From positions 1,488,712-1,521,825 of the forward strand of contig NC_017059.1 in NCBI RefSeq assembly GCF_000284415.1: 33,114 nucleotides of DNA, given 5' to 3'. The notes under the pieces are model-generated. The model saw nothing but the letters and a program-made list of their open reading frames with translations, did no database searches and had not been told where the DNA came from. A program made the translations under genes and the position numbers. This stretch comes from Pararhodospirillum photometricum DSM 122 (GTDB lineage: Bacteria > Pseudomonadota > Alphaproteobacteria > Rhodospirillales > Rhodospirillaceae). Of this stretch, positions 8,167 to 15,846 are shown in pieces (positions within the stretch are counted from its first letter, which is position 1; each line of letters starts with the position of its first letter).

Positions 8167-8795
8167 GCGCCTGCGCCCCGCGTCTGGGCGCCCTCTTGGC
8201 TTGTCTCGTTCTCCTGACCTCATGCTGGCTGCCCGATCACTTCCTGGCCGAGGTGCGCTTGGGACGGAACGGAGATTACGCCCTGACCTACAAGGGAGAG
8301 CTGGTGTGGGCACCGCTGGTGCAGGAGATCAAGGGCAAGAAGCTCTCGGCGGTGGAGATTCAGGAAAAAACCCAAGCCCTTCTGCGCGATCTCAAGCGCG
8401 ACAATGGGTTCAAGGAGATTCGATCCCTGGGTCAGGGGCGCTTTGCCGTCTTGTATGAGCGATCGGGACGCCTGGGGCCGCGCGACCAGATGGTATTTGT
8501 CCGCCGCACCGATCCCCTGATCATCATCGAAACCTTCGAGGATGGCCGGGCCATGGTCCGCTCCCAGGCCCTCAAGTCCTCCCAGCGCGAGCAGATCGCC
8601 CAGGCCGGCTTGCATGTCACGGGCAAGTTCCGGGTGGTGACCGATGCCAAGCCTCTGCGCGGCAACCCCAAGCACGTGACGGCCCGGGGGTTCCAGAACT
8701 TCGTGGCCTATGATTGGGATATCAGCTTGAGCGCCGAGCGGCCGGTTTTGGAGGTGGACCTCAAGTCTTCGGCGCCGCCTCCGGTGGAGAGGTAA
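8115..8795 (+). CDS. Predicted lipoprotein of unknown function
   Basis: 226-residue protein with a long basic N-terminus, a hydrophobic stretch (about 24-36) and a lipobox LTSC with Cys37 as the probable lipidated residue. The mature domain is about 190 residues with alternating beta-like segments and no motif I recognise. The start is inside mazG: ATG 8115 overlaps the mazG end by 52 bases and has a strong ribosome-binding site (GGAGGAGCT) directly upstream, suggesting translational coupling. An internal start is unlikely because it would remove the lipoprotein signal. It is probably cotranscribed with speE and mazG. The stop is followed at once by palindromic repeat copy 5. Confidence 0.85.
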   Translation: MGRCQTARTQRQDRSRLSACAPRLGALLACLVLLTSCWLPDHFLAEVRLGRNGDYALTYKGELVWAPLVQEIKGKKLSAVEIQEKTQALLRDLKRDNGFKEIRSLGQGRFAVLYERSGRLGPRDQMVFVRRTDPLIIIETFEDGRAMVRSQALKSSQREQIAQAGLHVTGKFRVVTDAKPLRGNPKHVTARGFQNFVAYDWDISLSAERPVLEVDLKSSAPPPVER

Positions 8796-8800
8796 AAGGA

Positions 8801-8833
8801 AGGCCGGGAAGGCGTGGCCTCCCCAGACCCCTC
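8801..8833 (+). repeat. Palindromic repeat copy 5, left arm of a 33-base inverted pair
   Basis: Lies 5 bases after the lipoprotein stop and contains the imperfect palindrome CCGGGAAGG-CGTGG-CCTCCCCAG followed by ACCCCTC. The whole 33 bases match the reverse complement of 8862-8894 at 31 of 33 positions, so the two copies face each other across a 28-base spacer between convergent genes. Confidence 0.85.
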
Positions 8834-8850
8834 CAATCCCGGGGGATCTC

Positions 8851-9669
8851 TCAAGGGGAACGAGGGGTCTGGGGAGGCCGCGCCTCCCCGGCCTTATCGG
8901 ATAAAAGGGCGGCGAGCCTAGTCCAGGTCGGTTCATCGCGGGCCAGGAGGGGGTGGCCCTCGGACAGAGTCGGGGCGTAGGCCCGGCCATCATGCAGGCG
9001 AGCGGCGCCGCCCGCCTCCTGGATCATCAATATCCCGGCGGCATGATCCCAGACCTTCATGCGGGTGAAGGCGGCAAAGTCAGCGGTGCCGGCCAGCATG
9101 GCGAGATAGGCATGCGCGGCGGAGCCGACCCGCTCGACCCGCACATGAGGCTCCAGGGCGCGTTGAAACGGCCGGCCGCCCACGTGGCCGACCAGGGCCG
9201 CCGAGGGGAGCGCCGGGGTCAGGTGCACGGGCTGGCCGGCACACCACGTTCCCCCGCCGGACACGGCGACGGTCGTGCGCCGTTCCAGGCAATGGTCGAT
9301 CCACCCCATGAGGGTCTGCCCCTGGTGAACCAGGGCGACGATGCAGGCGAACAGCGGGTGGCCCGCAGCAAAGTTGCCGGTGCCATCCACGGGATCAATC
9401 ACCCAGACCGGATCCGCCTCCCTCAAGGCCCGCAAGCCCTCAGGATGGGCATGGATGGCCTCCTCGCCAACCACCTGGGATCCTGGCAGCAACTCGGTCA
9501 GGCGGCGTGACAAGGCGACCTCGGCCCGAAGATCGGCCTCGGTGACCAAGTCCTGCGGTCCGGTCTTGGTCCGCACATCCCCAGGCCCCAGGGCGCGAAA
9601 GCGCGGCAGAACCTCGTCGTCCACGACCTCGCGGATCACCTGCGTGACCGTGTCTGGATCAATCCGCAT
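8851..9669 (-). CDS. Inositol-monophosphatase-family phosphatase
   Basis: Mg2+-dependent phosphatase of the IMPase/FIG family. The 272-residue protein shows the metal-binding signatures GEE (Glu69, Glu70), IDPVDGTGNF (Asp92, Asp95) and VWDHAAG (Asp208). The substrate is not clear from sequence; inositol monophosphate, histidinol phosphate and nucleotide bisphosphate are all possible. The start ATG 9669 opens the domain in the usual place. Unusually, the last 14 residues (from Lys259, KAGEARPPQTP...) are encoded by a palindromic repeat copy, because the frame reads through the element and stops at TGA 8851-8853. It follows hflX by 69 bases, with another repeat copy between them. Confidence 0.9.
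   Translation of the reverse strand: MRIDPDTVTQVIREVVDDEVLPRFRALGPGDVRTKTGPQDLVTEADLRAEVALSRRLTELLPGSQVVGEEAIHAHPEGLRALREADPVWVIDPVDGTGNFAAGHPLFACIVALVHQGQTLMGWIDHCLERRTTVAVSGGGTWCAGQPVHLTPALPSAALVGHVGGRPFQRALEPHVRVERVGSAAHAYLAMLAGTADFAAFTRMKVWDHAAGILMIQEAGGAARLHDGRAYAPTLSEGHPLLARDEPTWTRLAALLSDKAGEARPPQTPRSP
8862..8894 (-). repeat. Palindromic repeat copy 6, inside the 3' end of a gene
   Basis: Core CTGGGGAGGC-CGC-GCCTCCCCGG (8869-8891). Read on the minus strand it has the family layout AGGC-core-AGACCCCTCG followed by TTCCCCTTGAG. It forms codons 259-269 of the phosphatase gene and is the right arm of the inverted pair with 8801-8833. Confidence 0.85.
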
Positions 9670-9690
9670 GCCTCCAGACCTCCCCTTTAT

Positions 9691-9738
9691 CCCCTCAAGA
9701 AACGCGGGGTCTGGGGAGGCCGCGCCTCCCCAGCCTTT
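9691..9738 (-). repeat. Palindromic repeat copy 7 (putative hflX terminator)
   Basis: Read on the minus strand the element begins immediately after the hflX TAG: AAAGG, the perfect palindrome CTGGGGAGGC-GCG-GCCTCCCCAG (9711-9733), ACCCCGCGTTTCTTGAGGGG. The second half can form its own hairpin (CCCC...GGGG) around GTTTCTT. This is the most complete copy and defines the consensus. Confidence 0.85.
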
Positions 9739-11055
9739 CTAAAATAACGTGTCCGGCGGACTGGGCGGCCGGTAGGCCGGCGGCAGACGCCCGACATCGG
9801 CGGGGTCGAGCCGAACCGTCAACACACAGTGGTCCTCGTCATCCCGACGTTCCAGCACCTCGCCCTTGCGGTACAACCACGCCAAGGTGGCTCCATCCTC
9901 CAAGGGAAGACGCACCTCCAGAACCAGACGGGCCAACGCCAAGCGGGCGTCGATCCGGGCCAGCAGCCGATCCAGCCCCTCGCCGGTCAAGGCCGAGAGC
10001 ATGACCTGATCGCTATCAGGCGCCAAGTCTTCCTCCAGCCGGGCACGCTCCTCGGGGTCGAGACAATCGGCTTTATTCAAGGCCTCCAGGGGCTGACGCT
10101 CCTCCAGGTCCATGCCGCGCAAGACGTCTTCGACGTCGGCTTTCTGGGCCTCGGTGTCGAGCCCGGCGATGTCGCGCACATGCACGATCACATCGGCGGC
10201 CTGAACCTCTTCCAAGGTGGCGCGGAAGGCGGCGACCAGTTCGTGCGGCAGGTCGGAGACAAAGCCCACCGTGTCCGACAAGATCACCTTGCGTCCCGAG
10301 GGCAGGTCAAGGGCCCGCATGGTCGGGTCCAAGGTGGCGAACAGCATGTCCTTCGCGAGCACGCCACCGGCGGTCAACTGGTTGAACAAGGTGGATTTGC
10401 CGGCGTTGGTATAGCCGACCAGGGCCACCACCGGATAAGGCACCCGCTTGCGGGCCTCGCGGTGCAGGCCCCGGGTGCGTCGCACCTCTTCCAGCTCGCG
10501 TTTGAGCCGGACGATGCGATCGTCAATCAAGCGGCGGTCGAGTTCGATCTGGGTTTCACCGGGCCCCCCCAGGAAGCCACTGCCGCCGCGCTGGCGTTCC
10601 AAGTGGGTCCAACTGCGCACCAAGCGCGAGCGCTGGTAGGTCAGGTGGGCCAGTTCGACCTGGAGCTTACCCTCGGCGGTGCGGGCCCGCTCGCCAAAGA
10701 TTTCCAAGATCAGGCCGGTGCGGTCGATGACCTTGCACGCCCACTCCCGTTCGAGGTTGCGCTGCTGGATGGGGGTGAGCTGGGTATCGACGACCACCAG
10801 GGCAATCGACTCGCGCTCGACCTCCTCCTTGATCCGCTCCACGGCACCGCCGCCCAAGCAGGTGGCGGGCACCCGCCGGGTGAGCGGCACAACTTCGGCC
10901 AGCACCACGTCGAGGGTAATGGCCGTCGCAAGGCCTTTGGCTTCTTCCAGGCAATCTTGAGGGGAACGGGCCTTGGCGGGGCCCTTGCGCAGGCTGGGAT
11001 GGAGAACCGCCGCCCGCGTGGGCGGGGGCGGCCCTTCGTACTCGAAGGTTGTCAC
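9739..11055 (-). CDS. hflX: GTPase HflX
   Basis: Ribosome-binding GTPase of the Obg-HflX superfamily, which in other bacteria splits or rescues stalled ribosomes. The 438-residue protein has the N-terminal HflX domain with the GGSGFLGGPGETQIELDRR segment (157-175), then the G domain: P-loop GYTNAGKS (214-221), a threonine of switch I, DTVGF (261-265) and NKAD in the later part. It begins 5 bases after the hfq stop, the classic hfq-hflX pairing. The first 25 residues are proline-rich and poorly conserved, so a later start is possible. Confidence 0.96.
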   Translation of the reverse strand: MTTFEYEGPPPPTRAAVLHPSLRKGPAKARSPQDCLEEAKGLATAITLDVVLAEVVPLTRRVPATCLGGGAVERIKEEVERESIALVVVDTQLTPIQQRNLEREWACKVIDRTGLILEIFGERARTAEGKLQVELAHLTYQRSRLVRSWTHLERQRGGSGFLGGPGETQIELDRRLIDDRIVRLKRELEEVRRTRGLHREARKRVPYPVVALVGYTNAGKSTLFNQLTAGGVLAKDMLFATLDPTMRALDLPSGRKVILSDTVGFVSDLPHELVAAFRATLEEVQAADVIVHVRDIAGLDTEAQKADVEDVLRGMDLEERQPLEALNKADCLDPEERARLEEDLAPDSDQVMLSALTGEGLDRLLARIDARLALARLVLEVRLPLEDGATLAWLYRKGEVLERRDDEDHCVLTVRLDPADVGRLPPAYRPPSPPDTLF

Positions 11056-11060
11056 CCGGG

Positions 11061-11318
11061 TCAGGCTCCCGCCTCGGCCTCGTCGCGGCTCGGCTCGAAG
11101 AGTTGCACGGGAGACGACGGCATGATGGTGGAAATGGCGTGCTTGTAGACAAGCTGGGTATGGCCATCGCGACGCAGCAGCAGGGAAAAATTGTCAAACC
11201 AAGTCACAATGCCCTGCAGTTTCACGCCATTGACCAGGAAAATGGTAACCGGCGCCTTGTTCTTGCGAATGTGGTTCAGAAAAACGTCTTGAACATTCTG
11301 GCTCTTTTCGGCCGGCAT
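11061..11318 (-). CDS. hfq: RNA chaperone Hfq
   Basis: Hexameric Sm-like RNA chaperone that pairs small RNAs with mRNAs; in alphaproteobacteria it also affects nif gene expression. The 85-residue protein has Sm1 ([20 protein letters not shown] and following residues) and Sm2 with [10 protein letters not shown] (58-67), the proximal-face residues. Start 11318 ([13 protein letters not shown]) is the family start, preceded by AAAGGG. The longer open frame running to 11744 is a shadow of the HAD gene. The acidic tail after residue 75 ([11 protein letters not shown]) is short, as in other alphaproteobacteria. hflX follows after 5 bases. Confidence 0.97.
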   Translation of the reverse strand: MPAEKSQNVQDVFLNHIRKNKAPVTIFLVNGVKLQGIVTWFDNFSLLLRRDGHTQLVYKHAISTIMPSSPVQLFEPSRDEAEAGA

Positions 11319-11418
11319 GGAAGGCCCTTTCACGCTCTCGTTCTTGTCCCTAAGGGAAGGGAGATCCCCGCCACCGGGGATGTCCTGATGTATCGCAGTG
11401 CGGCACGGCCCCTGGTTA
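11319..11418 (-). promoter_or_regulatory. hfq upstream region with hairpin
   Basis: A 100-base gap separates the HAD gene from hfq, the largest in this minus-strand run apart from the element-bearing one. It contains an inverted pair ATCCCCG / CGGGGAT near 11365-11382 with a 4-base centre. Read on the minus strand this is followed by CTCCCTTCCCTT. It could be a weak terminator for the upstream genes or part of the hfq leader. No confident -35/-10 pair was seen. Confidence 0.3.
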
Positions 11419-12138
11419 TCACCCCTGGGCGGTCTTTGCAAACGAAGCACCCGCGGTTTCCCCGACGGCCGCCACCAATGCCAGCACCGCGTCGCAGGAC
11501 GTGACATGCCGACACGGTGGGGTTGCGCCGAACTCGCCGGGCCGGGGCGCCTCGGGGCGCAACAAGATCCCGGGGCCGCCCAGGGCATGAGCCAGCTCCA
11601 TGTCCACCACGGCATCGCCCACCATCCAGACCTCGGGCCCTGGGGCCAGCCCCGAGGGAGCCAGGGCCTGAAAGGCGGGATCGGGTGCCGGCTTGTCGCG
11701 CGGGGCATCCCCTGCCCCGACCAACGCGTCAAACAGCTCGGCAATGCCTAACACCTGGGCCTCCTGGCGCAAAAGAGCGCCGGTCTTGTTGGAGACCACC
11801 CCCAGGCGGATCCCCTGCCCGCTCAACGCCCGTACCATGGCGAGCGCGCCGGGCAAGGGCACCAGCGCCTCCAGGTGGATCTCGCGAAACCGGGCCATGA
11901 AGATCTGGCCCGCCTCCTGCCACCTCTCCTTGAAGAGAAGCGGAAAGGCCTCGCGCATGGACAGGCCCACGCGGGTGCGGGTTTCCTCCAAGGTCCAGGG
12001 GGCGTGGCCCATAGCCACCAAGGTGGTGGTGATGGCCTCGTGGATGCAAGGCCAGGAATCCACCACCGTGTTGTCCCAGTCGAGGAGAACGGCCCGGGGA
12101 AAAACCAGGCTGTCCCCGGACAGATCAGTGTCCATCAT
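11419..12138 (-). CDS. HAD-family hydrolase (phosphoglycolate-phosphatase-like)
   Basis: Haloacid dehalogenase superfamily phosphatase of 239 residues. Motif I is LLDWDNT (nucleophile Asp20, acid Asp22; DxDN rather than the common DxDG). Motif II is VVSNKTG (Ser116), motif III is DKPAPDP (Lys149) and motif IV is MVGDAVVDM (Asp175, Asp179). A helical cap between motifs I and II fits the phosphoglycolate phosphatase type; the natural substrate cannot be read from sequence. The start overlaps the dat stop by 14 bases (two ATGs, 12138 and 12135), implying translational coupling. The position between dat and hfq is not the most common arrangement. Confidence 0.9.
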   Translation of the reverse strand: MMDTDLSGDSLVFPRAVLLDWDNTVVDSWPCIHEAITTTLVAMGHAPWTLEETRTRVGLSMREAFPLLFKERWQEAGQIFMARFREIHLEALVPLPGALAMVRALSGQGIRLGVVSNKTGALLRQEAQVLGIAELFDALVGAGDAPRDKPAPDPAFQALAPSGLAPGPEVWMVGDAVVDMELAHALGGPGILLRPEAPRPGEFGATPPCRHVTSCDAVLALVAAVGETAGASFAKTAQG

Positions 12139-13006
12139 ACCACTTGGGCCCGCTCAAGGACTCCAGGAATTCCAGATAGCGGGCGCGCAGCCCCAGCGTC
12201 AGGGTCCCGGGCACGCCGTTGCCGATCACGGTCTCGTCGATGCGCACGACCGGCAGGGCGAAGGAGCCGGTCGAGGAGATGAACACCTCACGGGCGGCCT
12301 TGGCCTCGTCCAGGGTGAAGGAGCGTTCCTCGATCTGCATGCCCATGCCCAGCGCCAGCTCACGCAAGCGCGCGCGGGTGATCCCGGGCAGGATGTCATT
12401 GGACAGGGCCCGAGTGACCAGAACGCCGTCGCGGGTGATGATCCAGGCATTGGAGGAGGCGCATTCGGTCACGGTCCCATCGGAAGCGACCAGCAGGGCC
12501 TCGAACCCGCCCTCGTGATGGGCCTTTTCCTTGGCCAGCACATTGGGCAGCAAGGAGACGGTCTTGATGTCGCGCCGGCCCCAGCGGATGTCGGGCTGGC
12601 TATACACGCTCACGCCGCGCTCGGCGACCGCTTGCCCAGGCCCCAAGCCATTGCGGGCAGTCATCACCAGGGCGGGCGGGGTGACCTTGGGCGGGAACGG
12701 ATGATTGCGCGGCCACACGCCTCGCGTCACCTGGATATACACAATGCCCGTGACCACCCGGTTGCGCCGCACCACTTGGCTTGCGACGAAATCGAGAGCG
12801 CGGCGACTCATGGGCATGGCGATGGAGAGCTCCCGCAAGGACCGCTCCAGCCGCTCCCAGTGACCCTCGGCATCAATGGGACGGCCCTTGTAGACGCCCG
12901 TCACCTCGTAGATGCCATCCGAAAACTGATAGCCGCGATCCTCGACATGAACCATGGCCTGACTGTGCGGCACATACCGGCCATTGACATAGGCAATGCG
13001 CGACAT
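12125..13006 (-). CDS. dat: D-amino-acid (D-alanine) aminotransferase, PLP class IV
   Basis: Fold-IV aminotransferase that interconverts D-alanine and other D-amino acids with 2-oxo acids. The 293-residue protein starts MSRIAYVNGRYVP and contains VEDRGYQFSDGIYEV (21-35), PLP-binding Lys148 in RRDIKTVSLLPNVLA, TECASSN (Glu181) and SNDILPGITR, which binds the cofactor phosphate. These favour D-amino-acid over branched-chain aminotransferase, although separation from that sister family by eye is imperfect. ATG 13006 has AAAGGAG at good spacing; the longer open frame to 13162 is not supported. It lies 28 bases downstream of trkA. Confidence 0.92.
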   Translation of the reverse strand: MSRIAYVNGRYVPHSQAMVHVEDRGYQFSDGIYEVTGVYKGRPIDAEGHWERLERSLRELSIAMPMSRRALDFVASQVVRRNRVVTGIVYIQVTRGVWPRNHPFPPKVTPPALVMTARNGLGPGQAVAERGVSVYSQPDIRWGRRDIKTVSLLPNVLAKEKAHHEGGFEALLVASDGTVTECASSNAWIITRDGVLVTRALSNDILPGITRARLRELALGMGMQIEERSFTLDEAKAAREVFISSTGSFALPVVRIDETVIGNGVPGTLTLGLRARYLEFLESLSGPKWYDGH

Positions 13007-13034
13007 GGCGCGACTCCTTTTTTCACCCCAAAAC

Positions 13035-14414
13035 CTAAAAGAACTCCAGCCGGACCGAGAAAAGCTTCTCGACTTTCTTGATGGCGGCCGAGGTGGCGAA
13101 CAAAATAATGCGATCCCCCGCCTGGACAACCGTGGTGGCCCGGGGACTGATGACCGTGTCACCCCGCACGATCGCGCCCAGCAACACCCCAGCGGGCAGG
13201 TTGGCTTCCTTGAGCGGCTTGCCGACGAGCGGCGAGGTCTCCAGAGCGTCGGCCTCGATCAACTCGCCGTACCCCTCGTGGAGCGAGTGGACAGAGTGGA
13301 TCCGCCCCCGGCGCACGTGCTGAAGGATCTTCGATACCGTGATGGCCCGCGGGTTGACCGCAACGTCAATGCCCAGCGCGCTGACCAAGCTGTTATAGGT
13401 GCTTTTGTTGACGAGAGTGATGGTTCTTTGGCAGCCGTGGCGTTTGGCCAGCAGAGAAGCCAGCACATTGGTTTCGTCCTCATTGGTCACGGCAATGACC
13501 GCCTCGGTCTGGGCTACACCCGCTTCCAGCAGCAAGTCGGGGTCGCGGGCATCGCCCATCAAGACGGTGGTGCGTCCGCTCAGGGTCTTGGCGACCCACT
13601 GGGCCCGTTCGCCATTGGCCTCGATGACCTTGACCGTGACCTGGGGGAAGTCCCGCTCCAGAGCCTGGGCTAGAAACAGGCCGATGTTGCCTCCTCCCAG
13701 CACCAGGACTCGCCGGGCCGCCCCTTCTTCGTGACCAAACGCCGACAAGGCCCGCTCGGTGCGATCCGAGGCCACGACGAAATAGACCTCGTCGCCGGGC
13801 AGCATTTGGTCGTCGGCGCTGGGCACATTGGCGCGCCCGTTGCGCACAATGCCGACCACGACGATGTTCAAGTCGGGAAACAACTGGGTCAACTGGCGCA
13901 GGGGCGTGTGGACCACCGGAGTTTTTTCGGTGCAGCGCACCCCCATCAGCCGCACCCGGTCATTGGCCAGGGGAATCACGTCCATGGCGCCCGGCACCAG
14001 GAGCCGCCGGGTCACCGCACGGGCCACTTCGATCTCGGGACTGATGATCACATCAATGGGCATGTTCTCGCGGGAGAACAAGTTAGCCCAGTGGGCTTGC
14101 AGATAACTTTGATTGCGCACCCGGGCCATCTTGGTGGGCACGTTGAACAGGGAATGGGCGACCTGACACGCCACCATGTTGACTTCGTCGGCGTGGGTGA
14201 CGGCGATCAGCATGTCGGCATCGGCGGCCCCTGCCGCCTCCAACACATTGGGCAAGGAGGCATGCCCCAAGATCGCCTGCACGTCGAGGGCATCGGTCAC
14301 CTGCCGGATCAGGTCGGGGCGCTGATCAATGATGGTGACGTCGTTGTTTTCGGCCGCCAGATAGCGGCCAATGGAAAAACCCACCTGACCCGCACCGCAG
14401 ATGATGACTTTCAT
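13035..14414 (-). CDS. trkA: Trk system potassium uptake protein TrkA
   Basis: Peripheral NAD(H)-binding regulator of Trk/Ktr potassium channels. The 459-residue protein has the usual duplicated layout: RCK-N domain 1 beginning CGAGQVGFSIG (6-16), a TrkA-C domain with the SADDQMLPGDEVYFV segment, RCK-N domain 2 with VLGGGNIGLFLA, and a second TrkA-C ending QAGDRIILFATS. No trkH/trkG membrane subunit is in the window. It sits 43 bases after ntrX, the conserved alphaproteobacterial linkage. Confidence 0.97.
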   Translation of the reverse strand: MKVIICGAGQVGFSIGRYLAAENNDVTIIDQRPDLIRQVTDALDVQAILGHASLPNVLEAAGAADADMLIAVTHADEVNMVACQVAHSLFNVPTKMARVRNQSYLQAHWANLFSRENMPIDVIISPEIEVARAVTRRLLVPGAMDVIPLANDRVRLMGVRCTEKTPVVHTPLRQLTQLFPDLNIVVVGIVRNGRANVPSADDQMLPGDEVYFVVASDRTERALSAFGHEEGAARRVLVLGGGNIGLFLAQALERDFPQVTVKVIEANGERAQWVAKTLSGRTTVLMGDARDPDLLLEAGVAQTEAVIAVTNEDETNVLASLLAKRHGCQRTITLVNKSTYNSLVSALGIDVAVNPRAITVSKILQHVRRGRIHSVHSLHEGYGELIEADALETSPLVGKPLKEANLPAGVLLGAIVRGDTVISPRATTVVQAGDRIILFATSAAIKKVEKLFSVRLEFF

Positions 14415-14457
14415 CGCTCAGACCTCGTGCCCAGAGGGAGGGGGAAAAAGGCCGCCC

Positions 14458-15846
14458 TCATCCTTTCAGACGATCCACGCCGGCCACGCCCAGACTCTTG
14501 AGCTTGCGGTGCAAGGCCGAGCGTTCCATGCCGACAAACTCGGCGGTGCGTGAAACGTTGCCGCCAAACCGAGTCACCTGGGCAATCAGGTAGTCACGCT
14601 CAAACATTTCGCGCGCCTCTCGCAAGGGCAGTGCCATGATTTCGCCGGAGCGGTCCAGGCGCAAGGAATCCGGCGTCACGGCGGTGATCTCGGAGGGCAG
14701 CATGTCGGCCCGAATGGGGTCGCGGACTTCCCCAGGGGCCATGATCAGCAGCCAGTCCATCACGTTGCGCAATTGGCGCACATTGCCCGGCCAGTCATAG
14801 GCCTGCATGGCGGCCAGGGCATCCTCGCCCAGAGGCCGGGGCACCAAGCCCGACACCTGGGCCGCGCGTTCCATGAAATGCAGGGCCAGGGCCTCCACAT
14901 CCTCGCGCCGTTCCCGCAAGGGCGGCAGGCGCAAGGGCACCACATTCAGCCGATAAAACAGGTCCTCGCGAAAGCGCCCCTCGGCAATCTCGCGCTGGAG
15001 GTCTCGGTTGGTGCTAGCGATGACGCGCACATCCACCCGGATACGCCGCCCGCCCCCCAGGCGCTCGAAGGTCTGATCTTGCAAGATGCGCACGATCTTG
15101 CCCTGGGTCTCCAAGGGCATGTCGGCCACCTCGTCCAGCAGCAAGGTCCCCCCGTCGGCCTGCTCGAACAGACCGATCTTGCGCGGGCCGTCCCCCTCGG
15201 CTTCGGTCCCCAGCAACTCGGCTTCCATGCGGTCAGGGTGCATGGCTGCGCAGTTCACAACCACCAGGGGTTGGCTCGCCCGGGGGGAGCGGGTATGGAT
15301 CATGCGCGCCACCACTTCCTTGCCGGTGCCCGGCGGCCCGGAAATCAAGACGCGCGACCCGGTGGGCGCGACCTTGGCCACGGTCTGAATGACCTGCTGC
15401 ATGGCCGGGGCCGCTCCGATGAGGGCGACCTCGGGTCCCGCGCGCAGGCGCAACTCGGCGTTCTCCCGCTTTAGGCGCATGGTCTCGATGGCCCGCTGGA
15501 TGATCAGCAGCAAGCGATCGGCCTTGAAGGGTTTTTCGATGAAGTCGAAGGCCCCTTGCTTGATGGCACTCACCGCCGTTTCGATGGTGCCATGGCCGCT
15601 GATCATCACCACCGGCAGCAGCGGATAATCACGCTTGAGCAGCTTTAGGACCTCCAGTCCATCAAGCCGGCTGCCTTGCATCCAGATGTCCAAGATGACC
15701 ACCGAGGGAACGCGGTCGTCCACGGCGCGCAGACACGAATCGGCGTCCAGGGCCTCGCGGGTTTCATAGCCTTCATCCTCCAAGATGCCGGCGAGCATCA
15801 TGCGGATGTCTTCTTCGTCATCGACGATCAGAATGTCATGCGCCAT
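14458..15846 (-). CDS. ntrX: Nitrogen regulation response regulator NtrX
   Basis: Partner regulator of NtrY, involved in nitrogen and redox-linked control. The 462-residue protein has a receiver domain with acidic pocket DDEED and phosphoacceptor Asp53, a AAA+ domain with Walker A GPPGTGKE (170-177) and Walker B TLLLDEV, and a C-terminal Fis-type helix-turn-helix (about 428-452, [20 protein letters not shown]). In place of the sigma-54-contacting GAFTGA loop there is [13 protein letters not shown] (213-225), as is usual for alphaproteobacterial NtrX, so it probably does not activate sigma-54 polymerase. Its start overlaps the ntrY end by 11 bases. Confidence 0.96.
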   Translation of the reverse strand: MAHDILIVDDEEDIRMMLAGILEDEGYETREALDADSCLRAVDDRVPSVVILDIWMQGSRLDGLEVLKLLKRDYPLLPVVMISGHGTIETAVSAIKQGAFDFIEKPFKADRLLLIIQRAIETMRLKRENAELRLRAGPEVALIGAAPAMQQVIQTVAKVAPTGSRVLISGPPGTGKEVVARMIHTRSPRASQPLVVVNCAAMHPDRMEAELLGTEAEGDGPRKIGLFEQADGGTLLLDEVADMPLETQGKIVRILQDQTFERLGGGRRIRVDVRVIASTNRDLQREIAEGRFREDLFYRLNVVPLRLPPLRERREDVEALALHFMERAAQVSGLVPRPLGEDALAAMQAYDWPGNVRQLRNVMDWLLIMAPGEVRDPIRADMLPSEITAVTPDSLRLDRSGEIMALPLREAREMFERDYLIAQVTRFGGNVSRTAEFVGMERSALHRKLKSLGVAGVDRLKG

